The notes below the pieces were generated by a model, which saw only the letters and a list, made by a program, of their open reading frames with translations, was not told the origin of the DNA and did no database searches. DNA of 32,665 nt from a virus. The position numbers and the translations under genes are program-made. Shown in pieces: positions 12,451-20,293 of the stretch. Position 1 is the first letter of the stretch; every line of letters begins with the position of its first letter. The stretch covers positions 1 to 32,665 of the IMG/VR virus record IMGVR_UViG_3300042881_000733. The stretch is one strand, 5' to 3'.

Positions 12451-14819
12451 TGCAAACTGTACAATTATTTATTTATGTTGATGGTGTTGCTAATCGTATT
12501 GAATTGTTTAAAGATGAAAAGATTTCGGTAACTTCTTCTATTCAAAATTTCAACGATATTGGTAAACTATTTACTGACTATTCACAATCGTTTACTATTC
12601 CTGCAAGCAAACACAATAACGCTATTTTCAGGCATTGGTACGAATCAGCAGTAGGTGAAACAGATTTAGATTCGCCACAAAATGTAGATGGTGCTTTCGA
12701 CCATAGAATAAAGTATTACGGATTCATTGAAATAGATACTATTCCTTTTCGTGATGGTAAATTTACAATGGAAAAAGCAAATAAGAAAAACGGCTATATT
12801 GAAAGTTACACAATTAACTTTATAGGGAATTTAGTTCAGCTAAAAGATAAATTTAAAGATGATAAGCTAAATACTTTAGCAGGATATGATGAATTAAACT
12901 TTGGATACACATTAACAAATGTTTTCAATAAATGTACAAGTTCACCTACACCTGATGTAGCTTTTCCATTAGTAGGTAGTACACGTAGGTTTGAATACGA
13001 TACAGGCGATACAGTAAACGATATTGCTTTATTAAGTGGTGGTATTAACTATCGGGAGTTATTTCCTGCAATTAGAGTTACTAAGATATTTGAATACATA
13101 CAGGATGCTTACGGATTAGAATTTACAGGTGAGTTTTTAAATAGTCAAACATTTAGCAAGTTGTATTTATACTGCAAAAATGCAGAAACAATGCAGGTTA
13201 GAACTGAATTAATGCAAGTTAATTTAACAAGTCAAAGTGGCACACCCGCAGCAGGAGTAGAATACAATTTAACTACAAATACTTTAAACGTACAATATAG
13301 ACAAATCTATATGGATTGGTTTAGCAGTTACATAACTGACTATCCGCAATCAAATATTTTCAATATTAAAATAACTACAACTTCAACTAATTATAATGTA
13401 CACGTTTATAATAACGGATTACCTTTTACAAGTTTCTTAAATCAAAATGGAACTCAAACGTTAAGATTTTTAACTAAAGGACAATTTTTCCCTGAAGTTT
13501 ACAATTTTACATTTTTTATAAATTCAGATGAAGGGCCTGTAACTTTTACAAGTGAAATTATAAGTAGTTATGTTAAGTTTGTTTCTACAGTTGCGGGTTC
13601 AGCAAGTGATATTTATTCTGCTACACATAGAGCGTTTGGTACATCACAAACCACTTTAGCTAATTTAAGTATTAGAAATTATGTACCTGATATTACAGTT
13701 AATGATTTTCTAACAGGATTAGTTAAAATGTTCAATATGGTAATTATGCCTACTGCTGAAAATACATTTGAATTTACACCTTTAGAAAAGTGGTATCAGG
13801 ATGGCGATACAATAGATATTACTAAATTTATTCAAGCAGAAGAATTAGAAATAAATAAACCTAAACTATTTAAAAAAATTGATTTTAAACACGAAAAATC
13901 AGATAACATTTTAAATAACATTTATAGAGGAATATTTAACCAAGAATATGGTGATTTATTTTTTGATAATCCTAATTCAGCATTTACAGAAAATTACGAA
14001 GTTAAAACACCTTTTGAAGATGTAATGTGGGAACGTACTACCGGTACAAACTTTTTAACTGCTACAATGTGGGATAAAGACCAAAACCCATACACACCTA
14101 AACCAATTTTAATGTATGATAATGGTATAACTGATTTGGGGGATTATTGGTATATGATTGATGGGTTAGGTAGTAACTTTGGTGCAGTTGTTTATTCAAG
14201 ATTTTCAAATGAAATACAATTAGGAGCAAGTGATTTATCATATTTACAAACGCTAAATTGGGGTGTAGAAAATTCAGTTTGGAATTTAAACTTTGCACCA
14301 AATGGATTGTATCAGCAGTTTTATAGCCAATACATAAACAACTTATACAACCAACGTACAAGAGTTATAAAAGCAAAAGGATTTTTTACACCTTATTTAC
14401 TATCTTCTTTAAAGTTAAATGATAGGGTAATAGTTTCTAATAAAAGATATATTATAAACACACTTACAACTGATTTAACTACAGGTGAAGTAGAATTAGA
14501 ACTACTAAACGACTTTAGGGATATAACACAAGATACAACGTATTTTAGATTTTCAAATATACCGGGTTTAATTGTAGATAATACTGCACAAGAAGTAGAA
14601 TTTATAATATACAAAAATAACTACGATACGTTTGATGTAAAGCTATCTACAGACTTTTTAAGTTATACATTAACAACTGATAACGATGCTGATATATTAT
14701 TAAACGTAACTATTCCTGCAAATACTACGGCAGCAGATAGAAGCGATGTAGTAGTATTAGAATACTTTAAAAACGGAATTGGAACTATAATACAAATACC
14801 TGTACTACAATATGCTTAA
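12450..14819 (+). CDS. Large tail protein, 789 aa, with BACON-like C-terminal domain
   Basis: The largest protein in the window. The N-terminal segment (VQLFIYVDGVANRIELFKDEKISVTSSIQNFNDIGK) and the long beta-rich body suggest a distal-tail or tail-tip structural protein. The last about 80 residues (VEFIIYKNNYDTFDVKLS..., then ILLNVTIPANTTAADRSDVVVL...IPVLQY) follow the BACON domain pattern, an Ig-like module common in Bacteroidota proteins and their phages, often linked to glycan or mucin binding. A role in host-surface contact is possible. Located upstream of the tape measure. Confidence 0.6.
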   Translation: MQTVQLFIYVDGVANRIELFKDEKISVTSSIQNFNDIGKLFTDYSQSFTIPASKHNNAIFRHWYESAVGETDLDSPQNVDGAFDHRIKYYGFIEIDTIPFRDGKFTMEKANKKNGYIESYTINFIGNLVQLKDKFKDDKLNTLAGYDELNFGYTLTNVFNKCTSSPTPDVAFPLVGSTRRFEYDTGDTVNDIALLSGGINYRELFPAIRVTKIFEYIQDAYGLEFTGEFLNSQTFSKLYLYCKNAETMQVRTELMQVNLTSQSGTPAAGVEYNLTTNTLNVQYRQIYMDWFSSYITDYPQSNIFNIKITTTSTNYNVHVYNNGLPFTSFLNQNGTQTLRFLTKGQFFPEVYNFTFFINSDEGPVTFTSEIISSYVKFVSTVAGSASDIYSATHRAFGTSQTTLANLSIRNYVPDITVNDFLTGLVKMFNMVIMPTAENTFEFTPLEKWYQDGDTIDITKFIQAEELEINKPKLFKKIDFKHEKSDNILNNIYRGIFNQEYGDLFFDNPNSAFTENYEVKTPFEDVMWERTTGTNFLTATMWDKDQNPYTPKPILMYDNGITDLGDYWYMIDGLGSNFGAVVYSRFSNEIQLGASDLSYLQTLNWGVENSVWNLNFAPNGLYQQFYSQYINNLYNQRTRVIKAKGFFTPYLLSSLKLNDRVIVSNKRYIINTLTTDLTTGEVELELLNDFRDITQDTTYFRFSNIPGLIVDNTAQEVEFIIYKNNYDTFDVKLSTDFLSYTLTTDNDADILLNVTIPANTTAADRSDVVVLEYFKNGIGTIIQIPVLQYA

Positions 14820-14964
14820 ACAAATATTAGAACTTCTGCAATGCACAGAGCATTACGGACAAAGCGAATTAATAGAAATTGCTAAAGGTAAATATGAACT
14901 ACCTACAACATTTAAAAAAGGATATACACAACTTAAACGAGAAATAAAATGGCAGAAAAAATAG
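14812..14964 (+). CDS. Hypothetical protein, 50 aa
   Basis: ATG 14812 overlaps the end of the large tail gene by 8 nt, and the frame ends 16 nt inside the tape-measure gene. MLKQILELLQCTEHYGQSELIEIAKGKYELPTTFKK looks like a small helical or winged-helix-like domain. The function is unknown. It fills an otherwise unexplained 129-nt gap. Confidence 0.5.
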   Translation: MLKQILELLQCTEHYGQSELIEIAKGKYELPTTFKKGYTQLKREIKWQKK

Positions 14965-16565
14965 AAGTTGACTTAGAAGTAAAAAGTAATTTAGAGCCAA
15001 CGATTCAGAATTTAAGAGAATTAAAAAATCAGTTAAAACAAACTGCTGCAGGTAGTTCTGAATTTAATAAAATTTCTGCTCAAATTCGTGATATGGATGA
15101 TGCCATATCTGATGCTAAAGCTACCAATGATGATTTTCTTGGTCAATTAGAAAATGCTTCAGGGCCATTAGGTATGTTAGGCCAAACTATACGTGGTGCT
15201 GAAAGAACATTTAGTTCCTTTAATGGTGCTTTAAAGGCTTCTATAATTGGTTTAATAGTAGCTTTAATTGGTGGTTTAGTAAAAGCGTTCCAAGATAATG
15301 AAGTAGCAATGAAAAAGCTACAACCATTATTACAAGGAATGGAAAAAATATTTCAAGGGATATTTCGTGTAGTTGAACCTTTGTTTAACATATTAGTAGA
15401 TTTAGCTTTAAAAGCATTGCCTTACGTTTCCCAAGCGTTTAACGTAGTTTATTCAAGTGTTACTGCGGTATTTCAGTCTTTGGGAATGTTGGGCGGTGCA
15501 GTAAAGAAATTAATTTCAGGTGATTTTAGCGGTGCTTGGGAAGATGCAAAAAAATCAGTAACATCATTTAGCCAAAACTATGATGAGGCTTCTAAACGTT
15601 TTATTTCAGGAACTAAAGAAATGACTGATGCAGAACGTGAAGCAGCAGAAAAACAAAAGGAATTATTAGAAAAGCAAAAAGAAGCAAGAAGAAAAGCAGC
15701 AGAAGAATTAGCAGCACAAAGAAAAAGGGATTTAGATGCTTTAAAGGCGGCTTTAAAAGCCCAACAAGATGCAACGCAAACTACATATAATGAAGTTACA
15801 CAAGCTATAGGTGATGCACAAGATAAACAATCTGAATTTTTTATGACTGCTACAGAAGCAGAAATAAGAAATGTACAGGATAAATATTTTAGATTATTAG
15901 AATTAGCTAAACAACAAAATAGAAGCAAAGAAGAAATAGATGCTTTAGAAATTGCACGTGATAACGAAGTAAACGATATAAAGCTAAAGAATAAAGAAGA
16001 TGCAGCAAAAAAAGAAGAAGATATTGAAAAGAAGTTAGCTGCTGCAAAAAAAGATATTCAAGATGCTTCGCTTTCCGTTGTAGAAGGTGGTATTGGTTTA
16101 TTAAAAGGATTATTTGAAAAGAATAAAGGAATACAAAAAGCATTATTAATAGCTGAAAGTGCTACAGGTATTGCAAGAATTATTACTAATACATCAGCAG
16201 CTAATGCAGCAGATACATTTACTGCTTCTACAATGGGTCCTGCAGGTGCAGCATATTTAGCAACAAAATTAGCTTTAAATAAAGTTAGTGCAGGTATTGG
16301 TATTGCAGCTAACGTACTTGCTACAACAAAAGCATTAAGTGCTTTAGGTGGTGGTGGAGCAGGTGGTGGTGGTTCTGCACCAAATAGCGGTGGAGCAGGT
16401 TCTGCACCACAGTTTAACGTAGTAGGTGCTACAGGTGTAAATCAATTAGCAGGAGTAATGGCAAATAGACAACAAGCACCAATAGAAACTTATGTTGTGG
16501 CTAACAACGTTAGTACTGCGATGGCCTTAGACCGCAATATAATCCGTTCAGCTACATTAGGATAA
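14949..16565 (+). CDS. Tail tape measure protein, short
   Basis: A 538-aa protein with an N-terminal coiled coil, a hydrophobic stretch near residues 94-114 (IIGLIVALIGGLVKAF), a long charged coiled coil at about residues 215-385 (DAEREAAEKQKELLEKQKEARRK region), an Ala/Gly-rich segment, and a glycine-rich linker near residue 470. This is the usual layout of siphophage tape measures, which set tail length and deliver DNA. At 538 residues the tail would be short, of the order of 80 nm by the common 0.15 nm per residue rule. Confidence 0.75.
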   Translation: MAEKIEVDLEVKSNLEPTIQNLRELKNQLKQTAAGSSEFNKISAQIRDMDDAISDAKATNDDFLGQLENASGPLGMLGQTIRGAERTFSSFNGALKASIIGLIVALIGGLVKAFQDNEVAMKKLQPLLQGMEKIFQGIFRVVEPLFNILVDLALKALPYVSQAFNVVYSSVTAVFQSLGMLGGAVKKLISGDFSGAWEDAKKSVTSFSQNYDEASKRFISGTKEMTDAEREAAEKQKELLEKQKEARRKAAEELAAQRKRDLDALKAALKAQQDATQTTYNEVTQAIGDAQDKQSEFFMTATEAEIRNVQDKYFRLLELAKQQNRSKEEIDALEIARDNEVNDIKLKNKEDAAKKEEDIEKKLAAAKKDIQDASLSVVEGGIGLLKGLFEKNKGIQKALLIAESATGIARIITNTSAANAADTFTASTMGPAGAAYLATKLALNKVSAGIGIAANVLATTKALSALGGGGAGGGGSAPNSGGAGSAPQFNVVGATGVNQLAGVMANRQQAPIETYVVANNVSTAMALDRNIIRSATLG

Positions 16566-16570
16566 ATAAA

Positions 16571-16605
16571 ACAAAATCAGTATAAATTAATTTTAAAATA
16601 AAAAA
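16571..16605 (+). promoter_or_regulatory. Class II bipartite element, copy 2 (more divergent)
   Basis: ACAAAAT (16571-16577), 10 bp, then TAATTTTAAAATAAAAAA (16588-16605), two bases before the ATG of the prohead protease. Both halves differ from the other copies at a few sites, but the spacing is the same. It starts a group of head genes after the tape measure. Confidence 0.45.
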
Positions 16606-16607
16606 CG

Positions 16608-17210
16608 ATGGCTAAATTAGATACTATAGAATTATTCATTGATGAAAATACCGATAAAGACGGAATTGAAGCATTAAGTTTAGTAAAGTTTCCTGCTACT
16701 GAAGAAACTTGGGTAGCTTTAAATAATCATAGAATAGAATTTAAATCTATTGATGATGAAAAACGAATCATTATAGGTTTGGCTTTAGTCCCTGATAAAC
16801 TTATTTATAGAAGAAATGGTGATTATGAATATAACATTACATTTTCAAAAGATACAGTAAATAAGGCAGCAAGATTATACTTAAAAAAGTTAAATAATAA
16901 CAACGCTACTTTAGAACATAAAACAGAAGTTGAAGGTGTTTCAGTTGTTGAATCTTGGACAGTTGAAAATCCTAAAATGGATAAAACTGCTTTGTATGAT
17001 TTAAACGCTACAGAAGGTTCTTGGGCGGTTATTATGAGTATTGATAACGACAAAGTTTGGGCAGAAATTAAAAATGGAACTTATTTAGGCATAAGTGTTG
17101 AAGGTTATTTTAGTGATGAACAAAAACTATCAGCTCAAAATAAAGAACTTGAATTGATTGAAAAAATTAAAGAATTGATTTTATCAAACGAAAAAAAAAA
17201 GTCCAATTAG
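16608..17210 (+). CDS. Prohead protease, XkdF-like (peptidase S78_2), zero-frame product
   Basis: The pattern IIIGLALVPDKLIYRR (54-69), FSKDTVNKAARLYLKK (79-94), LEH (H104 candidate catalytic), ESW (115-117) and YLGISVEGYF (159-168) matches the XkdF/S78_2 putative prohead protease family, which trims the scaffold and capsid during head maturation. The zero frame ends just after A10 (17191-17200) with KKKSN. The -1 frame past the run carries a conserved-looking domain, so a longer fusion is likely. Context (scaffold-like gene and capsid gene follow) fits. Confidence 0.85.
   Translation: MAKLDTIELFIDENTDKDGIEALSLVKFPATEETWVALNNHRIEFKSIDDEKRIIIGLALVPDKLIYRRNGDYEYNITFSKDTVNKAARLYLKKLNNNNATLEHKTEVEGVSVVESWTVENPKMDKTALYDLNATEGSWAVIMSIDNDKVWAEIKNGTYLGISVEGYFSDEQKLSAQNKELELIEKIKELILSNEKKKSN
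17191..17201 (+). other. A10-G slippery site for -1 frameshift
   Basis: Zero-frame codons are GAA AAA AAA AAG. The heptamer A-AAA-AAG (17195-17201) is in register and is the same site as in E. coli dnaX. After a -1 slip the next codon is GTC at 17201. A homopolymer length error is the alternative. Confidence 0.7.
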
Positions 17211-17512
17211 AAACATATAACGACTACCCAAAAAAAGCTACAGAAAATGCTAAAATAGCTTTGCGTTGGGCAGAAGAAAACGGTTGGGGTTCTTGTGGAA
17301 CTGCTGTAGGTAAAGCAAGGGCAAACCAATTAGCTAATCGTGAAAACATTAGTGAAGATACTATAGCACGTATGGCTTCATTTGAAAGACAAAGACAAAA
17401 TTCAAATAAAGAATTAGGTGATGGTTGCGGTAGATTAATGTGGTTAGCTTGGGGTGGTGATGCAGGTATAGAATGGGCACAACGAAAACTAAAACAAATT
17501 AGAAATGAATAA
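17201..17512 (+). CDS. Prohead protease -1 frame C-terminal domain (WGG-rich)
   Basis: The -1 frame reads VQLETYNDYPKKATENAKIA...LRWAEENGWGSCGT and ends GCGRLMWLAWGGDAGIEWAQRKLKQIRNE. I recall this Y-x-D-Y-P / NGWGSCGT / WGGDAG-x-EWA domain fused to head or protease proteins of other Bacteroidota phages. The first ATG in frame (17261) would cut off the conserved YNDYP...NAK start, so translation by frameshifting from 16608 is more likely. The expected fusion is 198 + 103 = 301 aa. The domain's own role is unknown; it is probably structural in the capsid shell or scaffold. Confidence 0.7.
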   Translation, partial: VQLETYNDYPKKATENAKIALRWAEENGWGSCGTAVGKARANQLANRENISEDTIARMASFERQRQNSNKELGDGCGRLMWLAWGGDAGIEWAQRKLKQIRNE

Positions 17513-17660
17513 GAAACTAAAAGTAACATCACCAAAAGGTGGTAAACGTGGGTGTTTGTGTAAAGATAACACTTACAACTCTAAATGCTGCACCGGTGAA
17601 TTAAAAGCGCAAGGTATAGGCAGTTTAGTAGGTCAAGGTAACGAACCTGCACCAAACTAA
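17505..17660 (+). CDS. Small Cys-rich protein, 51 aa
   Basis: MNKKLKVTSPKGGKRGCLCK, then a CC pair and KAQGIGSLVGQG. The layout G-C-L-C-K...CC-x-G-x-L-x-AQGIG is one I have seen in small ORFs beside head genes of flavobacterial phages. The four cysteines might bind metal or form disulfides. Starts 8 nt inside the previous frame. Role unknown, perhaps a minor head protein. Confidence 0.6.
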   Translation: MNKKLKVTSPKGGKRGCLCKDNTYNSKCCTGELKAQGIGSLVGQGNEPAPN

Positions 17661-17666
17661 TTTATA

Positions 17667-17701
17667 ACAATTTAAAACAACAATTATTAATAAATAAAAA
17701 A
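17667..17701 (+). promoter_or_regulatory. Class II bipartite element, copy 3
   Basis: ACAATTT (17667-17673), 10 bp, then TTATTAATAAATAAAAAA (17684-17701), 6 nt before ATG 17708. It precedes the scaffold-like and major capsid genes, the ones that need strongest late expression. Confidence 0.6.
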
Positions 17702-17707
17702 TGTATT

Positions 17708-18259
17708 ATGAATGTAATTAACGAAATCAAAACGTTATTGGGAATGGAGGTAAAACTTGCCCAAATGAAACTTGAAGATGGTGTTACAGTAATTGAAGCA
17801 GAAGTGTTTGAACCTGAAGCAGCCGTATTCATTGTAAATGGTGAAGATAGAATTGCTTTGCCTGTAGGAGAATACAAACTTGAAGATGGCAGTGAATTAA
17901 AAGTTGAAGTAGAAGGTGTTATTGCTTCTATTGAAATGCCTGAAGAAGAAGAAGTTGTTGCACCTGAAACTGAAGAAGTAGAAACTACTACAGAAGAAGA
18001 AATGAGTGCTGCACCTGCTACTCCTAAACGTGTAGTTGAATCAATCACTAAAGAAATGTTCTTTTCTGAAATTGAAAAACTACGTGCTGAAATTGCTGAA
18101 TTAAAATCAGTAAAAGAAGAAGTACAATTAAGTGCTGAAGTTGATGTTCAACCTTTAACACATTCACCTGAAGTTACTTCAACTATTAAATTAAATAAAA
18201 TATCACCTAATCGAGCAATGTCTACACAAGATATTGTAATGTCTAAACTTTTTAACTAA
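17708..18259 (+). CDS. Scaffold-like capsid assembly protein, 183 aa
   Basis: A highly acidic protein with a glutamate/threonine-rich linker (about residues 78-98), then a helical or coiled-coil segment (SEIEKLRAEIAELKSVKEE) and a C-terminal KLNKISPNRAMSTQDIVMSKLFN. Location between the prohead protease and the major capsid gene, together with this composition, is typical of scaffolding proteins. No specific family is recognised, and it could also be a capsid-associated or decoration protein. Nine nucleotides separate it from the capsid gene. Confidence 0.65.
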   Translation: MNVINEIKTLLGMEVKLAQMKLEDGVTVIEAEVFEPEAAVFIVNGEDRIALPVGEYKLEDGSELKVEVEGVIASIEMPEEEEVVAPETEEVETTTEEEMSAAPATPKRVVESITKEMFFSEIEKLRAEIAELKSVKEEVQLSAEVDVQPLTHSPEVTSTIKLNKISPNRAMSTQDIVMSKLFN

Positions 18260-18268
18260 ATATAAAAA

Positions 18269-19213
18269 ATGGCTACTACTACTTCTATTACTTCGACCTA
18301 TGCAGGCGAATTCGCAGGAAAATATATTTCTGCTGCATTACTTTCAGGTTCTACTATTGCAAATGGTGGAATCGAAGTTATGCCTAACGTAAAATACAAA
18401 CAAGTAATTCAAAGAATTGCTACAGATGGTATCGTTAAAGATGCTACTTGTGATTTTGATGCTACTTCTACAGTTACTTTAACTGAAAGAATTTTGCAAC
18501 CTGAAGAATTCCAAGTGAACTTGCAATTGTGTAAAAAAGACTTTCACCAAACTTGGGAAGCTATCACAATGGGTTATTCTGCCTTTGATACTTTGCCTCC
18601 TTCATTTGCTGATTATTTGATTTCACACGTAGCTGCTAAAGTTGCTGAAAAAACAGAACAAAACATTTGGAAAGGTGTTAACGCTAATGCAGGTGAGTTT
18701 GCAGGTCTTGTAACATTGGCTACTGCTGATTCTACTGTTATTGATGTTGCTTCACCTGCTTCAGGTGGTATTACTGCTGCTAACGTAATTGCTGAACTTG
18801 GAAAAGTTGTAGACGCTATTCCTGCTGCATTGTACGGAAAAGAAGATTTATACTTGTACCTTTCACAATCAGCTGCTCGTGCTTATGTACGTGCTTTGGG
18901 TGGTTTTGGTGCTTCAGGTTTAGGTGCTAATGGTACTAACTCAATGGGTACACAATGGTGGAACAACGGAAGTTTGTCTTTTGATGGTGTAAAAATCTTC
19001 GTTGCAAACGGAATGGCTGATGATTACGTAATGGCTGCACAAAAATCTAATTTATTCTTCGGAACTGGTTTGTTATCAGACCAAAACGAAGTTCAATTAA
19101 TTGATATGTCGCCAATCGATGGTTCACAAAATGTAAGAGTTGTAATGCGTTTTACTGCTACCGTTAACTACGGAATTGGAAGTGAAATTGTATTGTACAC
19201 TCCTGCTGCATAA
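18269..19213 (+). CDS. Major capsid protein, probable
   Basis: A 314-aa protein in the position expected of the HK97-type capsid protein: after protease and scaffold and followed by a strong terminator. It has an N-terminal segment with STYAGEFAGKYISAALL, a mixed middle, LYLYLSQSAARAYVRALGG, and a beta-rich end NVRVVMRFTATVNYGIGSEIVLYT that fits capsid P-domain strands. Codon use appears more even (more GCT, CTT, TTG) than neighbours, consistent with high expression. Bacteroidota phage capsids of this size are common. Confidence 0.75.
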   Translation: MATTTSITSTYAGEFAGKYISAALLSGSTIANGGIEVMPNVKYKQVIQRIATDGIVKDATCDFDATSTVTLTERILQPEEFQVNLQLCKKDFHQTWEAITMGYSAFDTLPPSFADYLISHVAAKVAEKTEQNIWKGVNANAGEFAGLVTLATADSTVIDVASPASGGITAANVIAELGKVVDAIPAALYGKEDLYLYLSQSAARAYVRALGGFGASGLGANGTNSMGTQWWNNGSLSFDGVKIFVANGMADDYVMAAQKSNLFFGTGLLSDQNEVQLIDMSPIDGSQNVRVVMRFTATVNYGIGSEIVLYTPAA

Positions 19214-19236
19214 TCATAACAAATAAACAAGAAAAG

Positions 19237-19266
19237 GGTGGTGGAATAAACACCACCTTTTTTTTT
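19237..19266 (+). terminator. Strong rho-independent terminator after capsid gene
   Basis: GGTGGTG (19237-19243), loop GAATAAA, CACCACC (19251-19257): a perfect 7-bp GC-rich stem followed by nine Ts. It ends the capsid transcript. Confidence 0.9.
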
Positions 19267-19330
19267 ATTATTACTTAAAATAAAAAAAGATAATTAACTG
19301 ATTATCAATAACTTATAAAAAAATATAAAA

Positions 19331-19858
19331 ATGGCTTGTGATTTAACACTTGGAAGATTAGAACCCTGTAAATCAGCAGTAGGCGGTTTAAAAGCCGTTT
19401 ATTTTGTTAATTGGGGTGATGCAACAGGATACACATACAATGGTACAAATACAGATGTAATTGATACTGTTACAGGTACACCTACTGCATACAAATACGA
19501 ATTAAAAGGAACTAATAGTTTTGACCAAACTATAACTTCATCACGTGAGAACGGAACTACGTTTTTTGACCAAAGTTTAAAACTTCAATTAAAAAGTTTA
19601 GATGTAGTTACACACAAACAAATTAAACTACTTGCTTATGGTAGACCACAAGTAATCGTAGAAGATAACAACGGAAACTTCTTCTACTGTGGTTTAGAAC
19701 ACGGAATGGATGTTACAGGTGGAACTATTGTTACCGGTACTGCAATGGGTGATTTATCAGGATACACATTGGAGCTAAAGGGGATGGAACGTGTAGCAGC
19801 TAACTTCTTAGGTGATACTTTAGCTGATGTAGGGTTTACTGTAGTTTCAGGAACTTAA
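19331..19858 (+). CDS. Major tail tube protein, probable
   Basis: A 175-aa, beta-rich protein (MACDLTLGRLEPCKSAVGGLKAVYFVNWGDATGY..., FYCGLEHGMDVTGGTIVTGTAMGDLSGYTLELKGME). The G-M-x-V-T-G-G-T-x-x-T-G pattern and the last beta-rich segment resemble phage tube proteins. It has a long A-rich leader (19267-19330) and is isolated by terminators on both sides, as expected for a strongly expressed virion protein. Two nearby cysteines (C3, C13) might pair. A minor head protein is an alternative. Confidence 0.6.
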   Translation: MACDLTLGRLEPCKSAVGGLKAVYFVNWGDATGYTYNGTNTDVIDTVTGTPTAYKYELKGTNSFDQTITSSRENGTTFFDQSLKLQLKSLDVVTHKQIKLLAYGRPQVIVEDNNGNFFYCGLEHGMDVTGGTIVTGTAMGDLSGYTLELKGMERVAANFLGDTLADVGFTVVSGT

Positions 19859-19880
19859 TTTATTCTTACAATTTAATTAA

Positions 19881-19904
19881 GGGTGGCATTAGCTGCCCTT
19901 TTTT
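19881..19904 (+). terminator. Rho-independent terminator after tube-like gene
   Basis: GGGTGGC (19881-19887), loop ATTA, GCTGCCC (19892-19898) pair over 7 bp with two G-U, followed by six Ts. A class II element starts 8 nt later. Confidence 0.8.
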
Positions 19905-19912
19905 ATTTTAAA

Positions 19913-19947
19913 ACAATTTCGACTTTTATTTATTATTTAATAAAAAA
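19913..19947 (+). promoter_or_regulatory. Class II bipartite element, copy 4
   Basis: ACAATTT (19913-19919), 10 bp, TTATTATTTAATAAAAAA (19930-19947), ending 4 nt before ATG 19952. The layout terminator, 7-8 nt, ACAATTT, N10, box, 4 nt, ATG is the same as at 9542-9615. Confidence 0.6.
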
Positions 19948-19951
19948 TAGA

Positions 19952-20293
19952 ATGATAGTTTTAAAGGATTCTACATACTCACAAAATTTCAAGTTTATGC
20001 CACGTAGTTGTAATATTACTTCTATGGTGTTTAAAGATGAATTAGCAAATGTAGACCACGAAATAGAAAACCCTGTACTTGTAGTAGAAAAGTATTGGAT
20101 GCAATTTCAAGAAGATTTAACGTTTGAATTCTTAATAGATGGTCGTACTTATGCTTTAACTTGTTTTGATGGCGCAAATGTCGTTTATAGGGATAAAGTA
20201 ATGTGTACAAATCAATCTATTTCTACTTACACAATTAATCAGGGTGTTTACGTTGCAAACGCTACATCTAATGAATTTATAATTTATGGATAA
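19952..20293 (+). CDS. Virion-region protein, 113 aa
   Basis: Start ATG 19952 follows class II copy 4. An upstream in-frame GTG (19883) is rejected because it would place the terminator and this element inside the gene. The product (MIVLKDSTYSQNFKFMPRSCNITSMVFKDELANVDHEI...) is beta-rich and resembles small head-tail or tail proteins in position only. It overlaps the portal start by 8 nt, so it is co-translated with it. Confidence 0.6.
   Translation: MIVLKDSTYSQNFKFMPRSCNITSMVFKDELANVDHEIENPVLVVEKYWMQFQEDLTFEFLIDGRTYALTCFDGANVVYRDKVMCTNQSISTYTINQGVYVANATSNEFIIYG

Noticed and set aside
14098-14361. Open frames on the minus strand (also at 2487, 2970, 3047, 9599, 15578, 15907, 17224, 17662, 23785)
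   Set aside because: Each lies antisense inside a well-supported + strand gene, has low-complexity or leucine/serine-rich translation, and no minus-strand gene has its own promoter or leader.
19883-19951. GTG start at 19883 for the 113-aa virion gene
   Set aside because: This would translate the terminator arms and the class II element; ATG 19952 is at the conserved distance from that element.
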